A DNA stretch of 64,000 nt, taken from contig NW_024609880.1 of the NCBI RefSeq assembly GCF_016920785.2, positions 61,083,292 through 61,147,291 on the forward strand. The letters run 5' to 3'. Position numbers and translations under genes: made by a program. Below are positions 34,232-45,144 of this stretch, piece by piece; position 1 is the first letter of the stretch; every line of letters starts with the position of its first letter. The stretch is from Ixodes scapularis (lineage: Eukaryota; Arthropoda; Arachnida; Ixodida; Ixodidae). The notes below the pieces were generated by a model. That model was given only the letters and a program-made list of their open reading frames with translations. It made no database searches and was not told the origin of the DNA.

Positions 34232-34820
34232 TTAAGGTTTTCTTCCCTTTCTTGCGAGCTTTACGGCATTGACCGGAACGTGGTCGGAATATGCCTCTTT
34301 AAACTTTTCAATAAACATGTTACACGCACAATCAACTTCAGCACTGCCGAGTATATCCTCCCAATCCGTGTTAACTAACCTCTGGCTAAACATATACAGT
34401 GTGGCTAGTGTGAGGTCCTGAAAGGTTATTGTAGTTGTTTCATGTTTGCGTGGTTCTCGTATTGTGTCAGCTAACATACATATGGGCAAATGGTTAATAA
34501 TGTCTGAACTTATTACGCCAGCCTTGACCTTTTCCTTGTCATAAGGAGTAACAAATAAATCAATTAACGAAGATGTGGTCAGCGTAATGCAAGTGGAATG
34601 CGTAATATCATTGAAAAAGTTATTTACCGTTAATGATAACAACAGGTCAGTAACGCTTGTGGTATCTTCTACCAAATTTATATTGAAATCTCCGCCAAGA
34701 AAAAGAGAATATTTGCATTCGTTTGCATAACCCAGCAGTTTATCTAGAAACGTAAGGAATTGAGCTACATTGCCGCTTAGTGGGCGACATACAACTGAAA
34801 ATATGTAAATGATTTGTTTT
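34232..34820 (-). pseudogene. LINE endonuclease domain (C-terminal half)
   Basis: Reads VVCRPLSGN, then LFLGGDFNINL, TSSLIDLFVTPYDKE, and VISSDIINHLPI, which are motifs of the APE-type endonuclease of CR1/L2 LINEs (GDFN and SDHLP). The Asp of SDH is shifted to N in NHLPI. The open part spans 34675-34232. Confidence 0.8.
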
Positions 34821-35666
34821 ACGCATAATATTTCATAATCTTCTGTAACCGTTGTATACTATCCGGCAAGTTCAAAGTCATCAATCGCCACTAGCATGGC
34901 GACACCACCCCACACCCAGATAAACAATTTTTATGTAAATGTTAACATTGAGGTAAGATTTAAAAAAAAAAATCAGTTTCATCTCGTAACCAAGTTTCGG
35001 TAAGCATTATCACGTCGAATGAGCACTTAAATGATTGAAACCGACGCATAACATCGTCCGACTTAGATCTAGCTGATTTAACATTTAGGTGAAACAGTTT
35101 CAAAAGCTACCACATAGTTATACCTGCGTCCTTACAGACATCTTGTGGTAGAAACAAATCGGTTACTGCCATGCTTGAGTACCCCCTAATGTATAAACCA
35201 AATCAAATCTCAATCGTGCTGTTTCTACCTAGCAGATCTTAAGAAGATCGTCGCTTTGTTCGCTTGATATTAAATGCGCGTTTTCTGCTTTACGGGCTAA
35301 AAGTTTGCCATTTCGTACCCACACGAATTTCCAGCCGACATCCCGTTTCTTAGCGATAGCCTGACCAAGCAATTTCTTCAGGGTCGGGCACAGATCACAA
35401 AGACAGGCGTGTTATGGGAAAGGCCCAAATCATCATTCGTTAATCGTTTTACTTGGGCGCTTGCAAGTACCCTGTCACGCTTTTCCCTATACGAATGAAC
35501 TACACAATAATGCTTTGTTTGCCGCGTTCTCAAGTGCGGACTCGATGGCAGATTTCAACGTCCGGTTTATCAACCGGTTCGCCGATTGCCTCCCCTAGCT
35601 TACACATTGTTTCAATACGATTCTCGTTTTCGCGAGGCACTTTTCTCGCAATCCTTCGTTTTCTTC

Positions 35667-36017
35667 CTATAGTTCCTTGTTGACTGTTATTCCGGTTTCA
35701 ATCTTTTCCTTAATATCCTCGTATTGAGCATTGATGAAGTTCATGCTGGACTTAATTTCTCGTATATCAGTACGAAGCTCACGCATTTCACTGCGGAAGT
35801 CTCTCTCTAGTGCTTCTCCTATTAATTTCCATTCAGTCTTCATTTCATCCCGTAGCTCAGTAAAAAGATGCGTGAGTTCTTTTGACAGCGTGGTAAACCA
35901 CACCTTATCACACACAAAAAATGCAAGTGCAATTGCAATTGGCAGCAGCGACGGCAATTTAGCAAAAAGGCTCAAATAGTTTATATAACGATAAGAAACC
36001 AACCTGCAAAGAAGCAC
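35667..36017 (-). pseudogene. LINE ORF1-like coiled coil
   Basis: 116 codons with a hydrophobic stretch (about residues 18-36) followed by a charged heptad-rich coiled coil (ELRDEMKTEWKLIGEALERD then MRELRTDIREIKSS). It lies upstream of the endonuclease in the same element, where ORF1 is expected. The identity is inferred from position and coiled-coil character. Confidence 0.5.
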
Positions 36018-36341
36018 AGTCTTAGAAAGACGAGCCCAGTGCCGTCGCGGCTGCCAAGTGATGGGTGCTGCTACAGTTCCTCTTCTTATAATGCAGAAGC
36101 CAGGAGCGGTGCCGTGAAACAGCCAATCGTAGGTGATGCGAACATCCGAGCCGAGATCAGCAGCGGTGGAGCAGCGAAGTGAATCTTGGACAGAGGCCAG
36201 TAGACGCTGATGAGTTGCAAATGGCCGTTCACCAAGCAGTCGACGATGGCAGAAGTAGGGCCTTTAGCTCGGAACTGGTGATCGAAGCGCTCTGCAAAAG
36301 AACACAGTCTTAGAAAGACGAGCCGAGTGCCGTCGCGAGGA
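36015..36341 (-). repeat. Direct repeat in LINE 5' region
   Basis: CACAGTCTTAGAAAGACGAG followed by CC[C/G]AGTGCCGTCGCG occurs at about 36017-36051 and 36302-36337, about 286 bp apart and in the same orientation. Such monomer repeats are typical of LINE 5' UTR promoters. Confidence 0.6.
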
Positions 36342-36566
36342 CCTCCAAAAACAGGGTTTGACGGCTTTTTTTTTTTTTTTGCCAAATTTATTTAAATCAA
36401 GCAACGATACAACTCAAGTTTAAGAATGATCATTTTACTGTAACAGGTATATAGCATGCGATAGACGAGCTTTGCCACGGCAAATCGCCGGGACCGGACG
36501 GACTAATAGCGTTTTTTTTTTTCTTTTTTTCTTTTTTTTTTACAATAAATTTAGGCCTGAACTTAT

Positions 36567-36791
36567 GCGGGGAGCACGTCGCCTGCTTCTTGGGCCGGAG
36601 TTGCCGCGTCGTTAGAACGACGCGGAGTTCTGATTGGCCTTGATCGAAAGAATAGTGAGCAGACCTCAATGCTAAATGCCTTAAGGTAAACCCAACTTTT
36701 TTTTTTTTTCCTTTCAATCAGCCAATAAGAGCTCGGCGTTCTGACATAATCGCTACCCCTGTGCAAGAAGCGCGACGAACTTCCGCTCCGC
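36567..36791. mobile_element. Palindromic MITE, family copy 1
   Basis: Inverted arms of about 95 bp with imperfect pairing (GCGG...CTGCTTCTTG ... GATTGGC.TTGATCGAAAG on the left, and its complement CTTTCAATCAGCCAAT ... CAAGAAGCG ... CCGC on the right). A second copy lies at 57010-57222. The poly-T at the centre here is absent from the other copy. Confidence 0.7.
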
Positions 36792-36975
36792 TTACCGTTG
36801 TTTCACTGTTTTTTTTATCAATGCTTATCAGGGTCACGCATAACCCACTTCTTTTTTTGTCTGCTTGTATTGTCCTGATACCGAAGAAATATGGCGCGGC
36901 TAATCTACGCAGCACTAGCAAGCAATTATAGACACCATCACCCTAGCAAACTTAAATGATAAAATCCTTATAAAG

Positions 36976-37242
36976 CAACAGCCGGGCCGCGCCAGCAGAG
37001 TGAGAGCCCACGGCTAGACCCTGTCTCGTCGTAACTTGGCCAAGGGAGAACGATAAGCCCCACATTGGGTGCAGGCGGCTTCGATATGCGCTGCGTGTAC
37101 GAGCGCAACGCACATATATTGGACCATGACTCAGTGAAAAGCCTGATATCTCTTCGCAGTAAAGGCATACTCAGGTAATACGTAGTCACGTTCCGATTGG
37201 CATGCCGGGGCCGTAGCTTCCAGCGTACTGGAATGTTATACG
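36976..37242 (-). repeat. Inverted repeat A (pairs with 40739-41023)
   Basis: The reverse complement of this segment matches 40739-41023 over most of its length, including CGTATAACAT.CCAGTA, GGAACGTGACTACGT, GCGCATATCGAAGCCG and CTCTGCTGGCGC. The two copies are in opposite orientation and enclose 3.5 kb with a LINE 3' end, a THAP-domain ORF and a hAT-like element. Confidence 0.75.
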
Positions 37243-37449
37243 ATCACGGCTTCCTGGCCTATACAGTATTTCTTGCTTCATACACTAGGCTAAGCGGCGC
37301 CACCAAAGTAATAGCTCACGTTTAAACCAACGTTACTAGATCACGTTTCAGTTGTCAAACTCCGGCGTGGCGTGTGTACCGTTCCGTGGCTCTCCGCGAG
37401 GGGCGCGCGCGACGGAGTTTGCCCAGTTTGCTCCTGTCCGCCTGATCGT

Positions 37450-37893
37450 CCAGCCCGACTCATCGCCCGCTGTTTGCAGGTTTCGGTCAATCTTAACTTA
37501 CCCGATCTTTCATTGCGTCGTAAACTATCTCGTCTTTGTCTCTTTCAAAAGGTTTATCATTTGAATTCTCTACTCAGTGACACCCTCTTTCTGCCACCAT
37601 CGTACATTTCTTCCCGCAGCGACCATCAGTTCAAGGTTGGCGTCCCAAGCAGCCGCACCAATTTGCACTTCCACTCGTTCATTCCCAAAACCTGCACAGA
37701 CTGGAACCACCTCCCCGCCTCCATCGCTTCAATCACCGACAGCGACCGTTTCAAAAGCGCCATTTGCAACCATTTTTTGTAATCTCCCTGCTGTGTTTAT
37801 GTTCATGTTGTATTATTATTATTTTTTTTTGCTTCACCACTCCTCTCTGTAATGCTTCGGCCTTGAGAGTAAATAAATGAAATGAAATGAAAT
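37450..37893 (+). mobile_element. 5'-truncated LINE 3' end
   Basis: A continuous ORF part reads LPDLSLRRKLSRLCLFQKVYHLN, then FIPKTCTDWNHLPASIASITDSDRFK, the C-terminus of a widespread arthropod LINE ORF2. It ends in AGTAAATAAATGAAATGAAATGAAATG at 37870-37893, a 3' tail of ATGAA repeats. The 5' boundary is approximate. No RT core is present. Confidence 0.8.
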
Positions 37894-37931
37894 GTGACCA
37901 AGTTCTCATCGAGAACTTCTGGAATAGGCTG

Positions 37932-38679
37932 ATGTGCCATGTCAGTGATGTTATAAAAAAAAGGCTGCGTTGCTTTGTGCCAGGATGCAAAAGCGGTTAC
38001 GATTCCGCGGGATCTGCTTCTGCGGTTGGAAAGAAGTCTTTCTTTAGACCACAGAACGACCCTGAAGGCCTTCGGAAGTGGCAGCGTGCTATTCCGACAA
38101 AAGACAAGGAGCTTTCAAGCACTTGCTTGGTTTGTGATCTGCATTTCCGTGAGGATGACATCACGAAGAACTTCGTGCACAGCATTCGTGGTTACGTGGT
38201 AGTGATTCCACGCGACATGTGAACTCTGGAAGACAGACACCGTGCCTCGTTTGTTTCCAAATTGCCCAAAGTCCTTATCAAAACCGACATGGAAACGTAA
38301 GCTACCTACTGAGCGACCTCCCCCACAAACAAAGCTCCGGAATGGACAAGGCAAACGTAACCGACCAGACACAGACCACGACCTCGACGATTTTGACGAA
38401 AGAAGCTGTTCCACGGACGGCAGCGTGTTACCCCACGGCGCCGCACCGCTAAACGGCGAGCTTTTTCTCATGGCTCAAGCGGGCCAACGTATGCAAGGTT
38501 GGTCTACGGAAGTTATGGATGCCACAATCGTCCTGCACAGACCCGAAATAAGAAATGCTGTTCCTCGAGTTAAGAAGGCTGTGACAGTCTCAAGCAGCCT
38601 TAGCTTGTCTATCGGTACTGAGGGCCGCGTTGCGCCGTCACGCGTGTACGCAAGGGACTTGCCTGTGGAGTTAAAGTAA
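37932..38679 (+). pseudogene. THAP-domain protein remnant (P-element-like)
   Basis: The first segment (to 38222) encodes a THAP C2CH zinc finger: CFVPGCKSGY, then KWQRAIPTKDKELSSTCLVCDLHFREDDI, ending in VVIPRD, with the cysteines, Trp and CxLHF motif in order. A one-base frameshift near 38215-38225 separates it from TVPRLFPNCPKSLSKP, the conserved AVPxxFPNCP tail, in another frame, which continues to the stop at 38679. Such domains are found in tick P-element-like transposases and some host proteins. No DDE-type catalytic domain is visible. I start the annotation at ATG 37932, because the upstream in-frame ATG at 37887 lies in the LINE tail. Confidence 0.75.
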
Positions 38680-39274
38680 ACTAATAGCTTGAAATGTTTT
38701 CCTGTGCACATAGAAAAGCTGAAACTTTGCAAGGGTTGTCCCATGGTGCACCGAGCGGCGTGCACCGAGCGGCCGTGCCCACAGCAAGCGGCGATGAGCG
38801 TCAGATAAAACAAAGCGATAATGGGTAAACGGGCAAACCGCGACACGCGCTCTACATGGTGAGGGAAAACTGAAAGGGACCACGTCTAGCGGCGGTTCGT
38901 GGAGGAGTTTGACAACTGGAAACTGATCTAGTAATGTTGGTTGAAACAATGCAGTCGCCACTCTCAGGCTTACCCAATGTTTCTTGCTTCAGTCACTAGA
39001 TAGCGCCAAATCAAAAAGCATTGCAGGTTGCCTAAAGTTGTTAGCTAAACGGCTGCAGCATAGTGTAGTATAGGGATACGTAAAGAGTGGTCACTAAAAC
39101 CCTATCGCGGCTCAGCTGTTAGGAGTCCCAACACCCGTTAATTGGCACAGTGGGGCTTCAGCATATATAGATTGCTATATGTGTACCACTAATAAATAGT
39201 TTTACATCAATTTACGTATTTCTAAACCTATCAGCAGCTTCGAACGTTTTCGAAAATATTAAACGAATGCGACC

Positions 39275-39310
39275 GCTGCCAAGTCTTGTGCAAGACGCAC
39301 GACTTGGCAG
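39275..39310. repeat. Small palindrome at hAT insertion site
   Basis: CTGCCAAGTC and GACTTGGCAG are inverted around 16 bp. The 8-bp target duplication of the adjacent hAT-like element lies in the right arm. Confidence 0.65.
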
Positions 39311-39901
39311 CAGTGTTGTAGGCGTTACCGATAAAAAGTAACGAAATACGGCACTCATTACTTGTAAATAAAAGGAACGCGTTACCGTTACCGATAAAAA
39401 GTAACGCGCGATACATTTCTGTCACTTTTTTAGTTGTGAAACAACACGGTTTACTTTTTGACGGCACGGGTATGAATACGCGCCATATTTCAAGAAACAT
39501 TAGGTTCATGAAGAAACTGAACATAATTACTTCATATTTTTTACGGATTCACCTAAAACGGTTTTACGGTTTCACATAACTTTACGGTTTCATCTAACGC
39601 ATAAATAAAATGCAAAGGAAAAACGCGAAAAACACAAATATTCACATAAATTTCACAAAACAGAATAAAAATCGAAGTTCAATTTTTTTAAGTTTTGAGA
39701 AGAAAAGGTAGCGAGTACCTGAACTATGTTACAGGTTACTCTAAGTAACTAACGTAAGTACATTACCCGTTTGTGCTTTGAGAAAGTAACAAGTACGTTT
39801 TTATGTTATCGAAAAAAGTAACGAGTACGTTTTTATGTGATCGAAAAAAGTAACGCTTTACCGGTAGCACCTCTACTTCGAACGCGTTACAGCCATCACC
39901 G
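39311..39901. mobile_element. hAT-like non-autonomous element (8-bp TSD CTTGGCAG)
   Basis: It starts CAGTGTTGTAGGCGTTACC and ends in a loosely inverted GTTACAGCCATCACCG. It is flanked by CTTGGCAG at 39303-39310 and 39902-39909, an 8-bp duplication as in hAT insertions. The interior has repeated GTAACG / GATAAAAAGTAACG motifs in both orientations. No transposase. Length 591 bp. Confidence 0.8.
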
Positions 39902-40738
39902 CTTGGCAGCCGCTACAAAGATAGCCAAGGAGATGGGGGAGGGGGGGGGGGGGTGGAGGAGGCGTGCTGTTGCTGTCATCGTGCGGATTTCTCGGCGTTC
40001 CTTCTTCGTGACGAAAATGAGGCGTTTACAGCGCAATTACGTAGAGAGTGCTTCGAGCGTCTCTTGAGCGGCAGCTGCATTGCCGAAAAGCTCCTTTTTG
40101 TTTCCCATAAATTCAAGCGAGCTGACACTACAAACACGAACGTGTTGTCTCAAACGGCGCTTTCACTTCACGAGCGTGCGTCCCTTACAGGTTCGTTTGA
40201 ACGTTTGAAGCGTCGAGCTCACTCTCGTTGCTCTTCCTTTTGTTCGCCTTTACGGCGAAATGGACTGCACATTTCTACGGACGCCTGCGGAACAGTTATT
40301 TCTGTCATGGTTGTCTTTGTGGTCACAATAAATAATTGTGCATTGCTTAATTTTCTTGTTCGGTTGTCCCCTTATTTTCTCTGGTGAGTGAAGGGGTTTT
40401 AATTTTATATTGTACATCGGGCACGATCTGCTCTGAAGTTTAGGATATTTGCGAGCATTTAAGCGATCCATTCCCACCTAGATTCTAAATTCGAGTTAGT
40501 CAAGGCAGACTAGGTGGTGCAAGCTACCGCCTGATACGAACGGAATCATTATTAGTTATCCGCCCATTCAGATAGCAACCATCCATGTCTCAAGCCATGT
40601 AATGAATGGAAGGGCCTAAACAGGAAGCCGAGACCAACTTCACAACTGCCGCTTGGTGCGCTCACAGACAAGTTAGCCTAAAGCACTACTGAGCCCACTC
40701 TTTCCTTTATGGATAGACCAGAAAACCGTGGGCGTATA

Positions 40739-41023
40739 ACGTATAACATGCCAGTAGGCGGAAGCTATGGCCCCTGCGGGCTAATCGAAACAATGGAGTG
40801 AGGAACGTGACTACGTGTCGCCGGGGTGTCCTTTTACTGCGAAGATGTGTCAGGCTTTTTGATGCGTCATGCTCCAGTATGCCTGTGTTGCGCTAGTGTA
40901 CGTAGCGCATATCGAAGCCGTCGGAACGCAATGCAGCGCGTAGCTTTCAGCCTTTGCCAAGCTACAATGAGACAGGCTATAACCCTGGACTCTTACTCTG
41001 CTGGCGCCGCTTGGCGGTTGCCG
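40739..41023 (+). repeat. Inverted repeat B (pairs with 36976-37242)
   Basis: Opposite-strand partner of repeat A. The outer part (near 40990-41023) keeps CTCTGCTGGCGC, and the inner part keeps GTATAACATGCCAGTA. Beyond 41023 the similarity stops. Confidence 0.75.
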
Positions 41024-42356
41024 GCTGGCTATACACGAACTCATCTCTGTTACGTCACGCCGCGGTGGTGGCGCGTCGGACGCACTTCCGGTCCGGGGCT
41101 GTGGGCGGAAGTGCCCATGTGAGACGTGTATTCCTGCGTTGTTTTGAAAGGAACCAGAAAAAAAGCCTGCCTTCTCGTCAAAATGCTGCGACTGGGGCTG
41201 TACCAAAAGTGTCGAGAAAGATTTGAAGGTCCGTTTTCATGCGCTAGGTTCGTCTGAGAACGCGGATATGTGCCGGGAAAAGGGAAAACCAGACGCCGTC
41301 GGACCACAATTGCTTGGGCGGGAAGCATTTTGGGCTGAATTCACGGATACTTCTGGTCATCGAATTTCTTTGTTTTGTTCAAAACTGAGCGCCGGAAAAT
41401 CGTCAAGTTGTACGGACCACCTGCGGACTACGTTCAGTGCGTCTTCAAGCTCAAACGGCTGCCTGGTCGTCCGAACTGTCGTCTGCTCTTTTAAACGTTT
41501 CTGCTTGTCGTCTGCTCTTTTAGAGGACACCGGCCCGTAGCCCAAACGTGGGCCTGGTACTTGCGATAAGAAATTAGCGCAGGCCTCAAAAGACTTAAGT
41601 TTGAAGGTTGGTAAGCAGGCTGGACGTAAACAGTAGATACAACGAGATGTTGATCATTGTTACCAGTGGCCATCACCGACTTGGTATGCCTGATTCACTT
41701 GGTTAGATTCTGCTTGCGATTTTCAGTATCGACGTCGACATCTCAGCTACGGTTCACGCTTTTGCAGTCCGAGTGACGTCGCTACTGAAAATTGCGAGCG
41801 AAATCTCATCATGTGAATCAGGCTTTAGCGTACATTGTGCGGCGTCCACGCGGAATGAATCGCCGCATGTCAGATGATTCACGCGAAGTTTTGCGGTGTG
41901 ACGAGCCTCGGTAATTTCGCTGACGCCGCTCAAGTAGTCAGACATCGTTAGGAGGACGTAGAATCAACAATTTCAACGCCAAAAAGAGCGCGGGGACTCA
42001 CACCGACGCCGACAACATCGCATTTCAATGGTTTGTTTATGGGCAACGGCGAGCTTCTTGCCCACACCCGCATCGCGCATGCGCGGGGCCGGTGGCGTCA
42101 GCTAGGGGCGCTCCGGGCGCTCCGGTTTGTTTGTAAACATGAGTTGGTGTATAGGCCTTTTCACCCTCCGTCGCATGGGCGCTGCCATCTTGGAATCACG
42201 TGGCGCGGCCGCCATAAGGGGGCTTCAAATTGTCGCTGGCGTTTTGTTGCTTTAAATGTTTTGGTTCGTTATTGAGTGTACAACGAAATTTCAATGCCAT
42301 GTGGTTGAAGTTTTTTGTATAGTATGTTGCGGTCTGGCAACAAATAAAAGAAGTAA
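41024..42356. other. Intergenic, no recognisable gene
   Basis: 1.3 kb, GC-richer than average. Holds one small palindromic element (41688-41823). The ORFs overlap on both strands without a recognisable domain. The 3' end from about 42234 is the 5' flank shared with tRNA copy 3. Confidence 0.55.
41688..41823. mobile_element. 136-bp palindromic MITE
   Basis: The ends GCCTGATTCAC and GTGAATCAGGC are inverted. Arms pair further inward through GCGATTTTCAGTA.CGACGTC / GACGTCGCTACTGAAAATTGC. No coding capacity. Confidence 0.7.
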
Positions 42357-42438
42357 GACGAGGTCGCCGAGAGGTTAAGGCGATGGACTGCTAATCCATT
42401 GGGCTCTGCCCGCGTGGGTTCGAATCCCATCCTTGTCG
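42357..42438 (+). tRNA. tRNA-Ser(GCU), copy 2
   Basis: 82 nt, with acceptor GACGAGG pairing CCTTGTC (one G-T wobble), anticodon GCT at 42390-42392, intact variable arm and T loop. Position 9 is C instead of G. Followed within 15 bp by a short T run. Its flanks (about 42234-42470) are duplicated around copy 3 (45068-46202). Confidence 0.87.
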
Positions 42439-42657
42439 TATATTTTCCTTCTTTTTAGTTGTAGCGCTTCCACCGCACTTTAGGCCTAAGTGTTAACGGA
42501 GTATAGACTGTGCACCGACTTTCACTCCGAATTGCGACGTTATAATATTTTATGAAAGGTTGTTGAGTAAAATGCCAGCATTGCCCGAGGCATTCAAAAC
42601 GGTTTATGTGTGCACAAGCATACAACAATAAAAATTACTCATTGCCTGGCAAGCCGA

Positions 42658-42830
42658 CAACTTTTCTTGGCAATGCAGTGGAAGGTACGTCCCGCGTCCC
42701 CTCTCCCCTTTCGAGTGTACGCAGGCTCTCCTCCTCCCACATTTCCGGGGAGAGGAGGAGAGCCTTCGTACACTCAAAATGGGAGAGGGGACGCGGGACG
42801 TACCTTCCACTCCATTGCCAAGAAAAGTTG
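42658..42830. repeat. 173-bp long hairpin
   Basis: The left arm begins CAACTTTTCTTGGCAATG and the right arm ends CATTGCCAAGAAAAGTTG. About 80 bp pair with very few mismatches, including GTGGAAGGTACGTCCCGCGT and its complement, closed by a short loop (ACATTTCCGGGG region, near 42743). No protein coding function expected; ORFs on either strand reflect the inverted symmetry. Confidence 0.85.
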
Positions 42831-44300
42831 ACGCGGAGTATAGTCAGTTGGTTTTGTGAAAGGACTCCAATCATTAAAATCCTGTCAACGCACGTCTTGA
42901 AATGTTGGAACTGTAGTCGCATAGTAGCACGAAAACATAGACATCTCCTCCTGCAGCCGTTTGTTACGTCTGCATGGTCACTTTGAACCGGCGATGCAGG
43001 CGTCACCGCGAGGGGATTTAAGAGCAGTATTTGGATTCTGTTTTGCGAGGAACGCTGGATAAATTGCGGGAACTGTATAAATTCATCGTCAGCCGGTCGT
43101 GCAGTCCGTAGTGCCAGCCTTCCACCGTGTTGGTAGTGCGTGGTTCATTGTTCTCAAACTGGCCCTGTATGTCTTTCATGACTGTGTTTGAAAGTTGCCA
43201 AAATACATGGCAAATTGCTCCAGCCGAGCAGCGTCCAGTGGCGAGCAGCGAACAGGTCCCTGGCGAAACTCAATTGCATCCTTCCAGGAACCGTCATCGA
43301 AAGGTACAAGCGTTAGCTTATAAGTTATTTATTTATTTTTTGGGGTCTTTGTGTCTCAAAACAACCAACGTCTTCGTATGAGGCACTTAAGTACAAAACA
43401 AAGTCATGCGCACAATTTATAACACCATGCATACATCCACGCGTACAACCCTATAGAGAAAGGTTAAAAACTATATGATAGCTATACGTACAAGAATGAC
43501 TCAACTCAACAAGGATATTATATATATATCTCCCAACTTTTCAAGGTCCCTGGCTTTCAAGACTCCGAATGGATGCTCTGACTCGATGGACGTTTTGACT
43601 CTTTGGATGGTCTGACTCGATGAAGGTTATAACTTTATGAATGTTTCGACTCAGATTGATGTCTTGACGCATTAGATGTTTGACCTTTCTGTCACGTGAC
43701 CTAATTAATTTTTTACTCATTGGATATTATGACCCGTTGAACGTATTGATCATAAGCGTCCGTTGAAATGAAAGCGGGGAAATGGGTAAGAAGATTTGTC
43801 AATTATCGCGCGTGCGGCAGGTTATAACTGTTTCTTATGTCGAAGATCTGGTCGCACTCCAAGTTTTAAGCTATTCCCGCATCAACATTCAACTGATTAT
43901 CGAGTGTTTGCGATCTTTATTTGGCCATCTAAATGCCAGCGAACCAGTAGGACAAATTTATTCGTGCGTCCCAAAGCAGGTGCCGTTGGGCTGAATCATT
44001 TATTCATTCGCCACTTGCTTTGCGATTTATGTTTCTGAGGGATGCATCAGACCAATTTTTTTGCATGGTGATACAGTCGAGGTTGTTATATGTTTTACCA
44101 GGAATGGTGGTGTCATCTTGCCGGATAAAATAAACCAAAGTCGTTTTTTTTTGCTTTTTTGTTTTTTGTTTTTCTTTTTTACCGAAGTGGTTTTTGCATG
44201 ACGTTTTCTTATTGTGCGATTTAGCATGGAAGGCTTGGTACTGTACCATGCAAAAGGTTGACACGGGATGGACGTGCTGGAGGTAGTGACACTCTTACCC
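42831..44300. other. Intergenic, no supportable gene
   Basis: 1.5 kb. Contains a degenerate tandem repeat (43560-43770). The rest is AT-rich with no recognised domain. Confidence 0.55.
43560..43770. repeat. Degenerate tandem repeat, about 21-23 bp
   Basis: Successive units on the theme GACTCGATGGAYGTTTTGACTC, drifting from GGATGCTCTGACTCGATGGA to TGACGCATTAGATGTTTGAC and TGACCCGTTGAACGTATTGA. At least seven units are visible, with more mutations towards the right. Confidence 0.6.
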
Positions 44301-44590
44301 ATATATTGAACGATCACCCCGGGTACTCCAGAGCACGATGTCCTAAAACATGTTAGAAGAGCACTAGTCTCTCCCGGAGCAAAGATCTCCTTCTTTAAAC
44401 TTTATAGGGAACCTTTACCAGTCAAGGTGTTGTTAGAAAGAAAGGATATGAAAATATATTTGACTGTAAACTGCATGCTGTGCAAACAACCGGAAAGTAT
44501 CGAGCACATCTTACTGGACTGCTAAGAAGATTTATTTTACTAGGATGCACTCCAGTGTGCCATTAAGAAAGAGCTCCCATTTATTTATTT
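44300..44590 (+). mobile_element. LINE ORF2 3'-terminal fragment (zf-RVT type)
   Basis: Reads EHDVLKHVRRALVSPGAK, then FFKLYREPLPVKVLLER, then a CMLCKQPESIEHILLDC zinc-binding motif and DALQCAIKKEL. The CxxC-HxxxxC arrangement is the C-terminal finger of tick LINE ORF2 proteins, and it is plausibly the 3' end of the family whose 5' half is at 29105-32110. A stop follows the Cys of the finger. Truncated at both ends. Confidence 0.75.
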
Positions 44591-45144
44591 TTCTTCATAG
44601 AGACCTGCATCGCCGTTCGGCATTAGAGCAGGAATGAGTACATAAAACATATTACTTTTGAAACAAAAACATCAAAACACAAACTTGTATAAACGTCAAA
44701 AACATTCTTCGATAGCCAACCTATTCCATTCTTCTGATGTTTTCGGGAAAACAAAACGCAAAAAACATCGTTTGGCACCTTCTGGAATCCGTACTCAACA
44801 ACTGACGGGGAACCGGTGGTGTAGGACATAATTAAGCGTATAGGATTCCACGGTGTATAGAAAAGTAGAATGGCGGTACGGCATGAGGATGTAAATGCTC
44901 GTAACTCAGGAAATGTTTTATTTAAATCATCAAAAGTTTGCGAGGAGACTACAAAATCATCAACAGCGATGCCGACTGGCAGCTAATTTTTGAAGAATTA
45001 TTAATATTAAGGCCCTTTTAGTCATCCTCACCACCCCTTCCCTTTTTTTTTCAGCTATCAGCCAAAATACTGGCGGGTTTTTGCTTTAACTGTTGTGGTT
45101 TGTTATTGGCTGTACAACGAAATTCCAACGCCATGTGGTTGAAG

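Larger units (their letters stand above)
32138..36290 (-). mobile_element. Degenerate CR1/L2-like LINE (near full length)
   Basis: On the - strand, in order: a coiled-coil ORF1-like segment (about 36017-35667), endonuclease pieces VVCRPLSGN (near 34790) and GGDFNIN (34677-34698) then SDIINHLPI (near 34510), the RT N-terminus (33731-33396: LLALFKSGNKNELGNYRPI and FGFRRKRSTETA), the RT active site YADDT (33122-33136), WAAINCLHINVSKRKAVMFRP (near 33030), and a C-terminal QIPKCRTNYGKQRISYTLPVLLN (near 32430) typical of CR1/L2. A short tail of GTATC repeats at 32138-32157 marks the 3' end. Several frameshifts and stops. Confidence 0.85.

Noticed and set aside
42606..43006. Overlapping ORFs of 120-126 codons on both strands
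   Set aside because: Their similarity to each other follows from the inverted repeat at 42658-42830; no domain.
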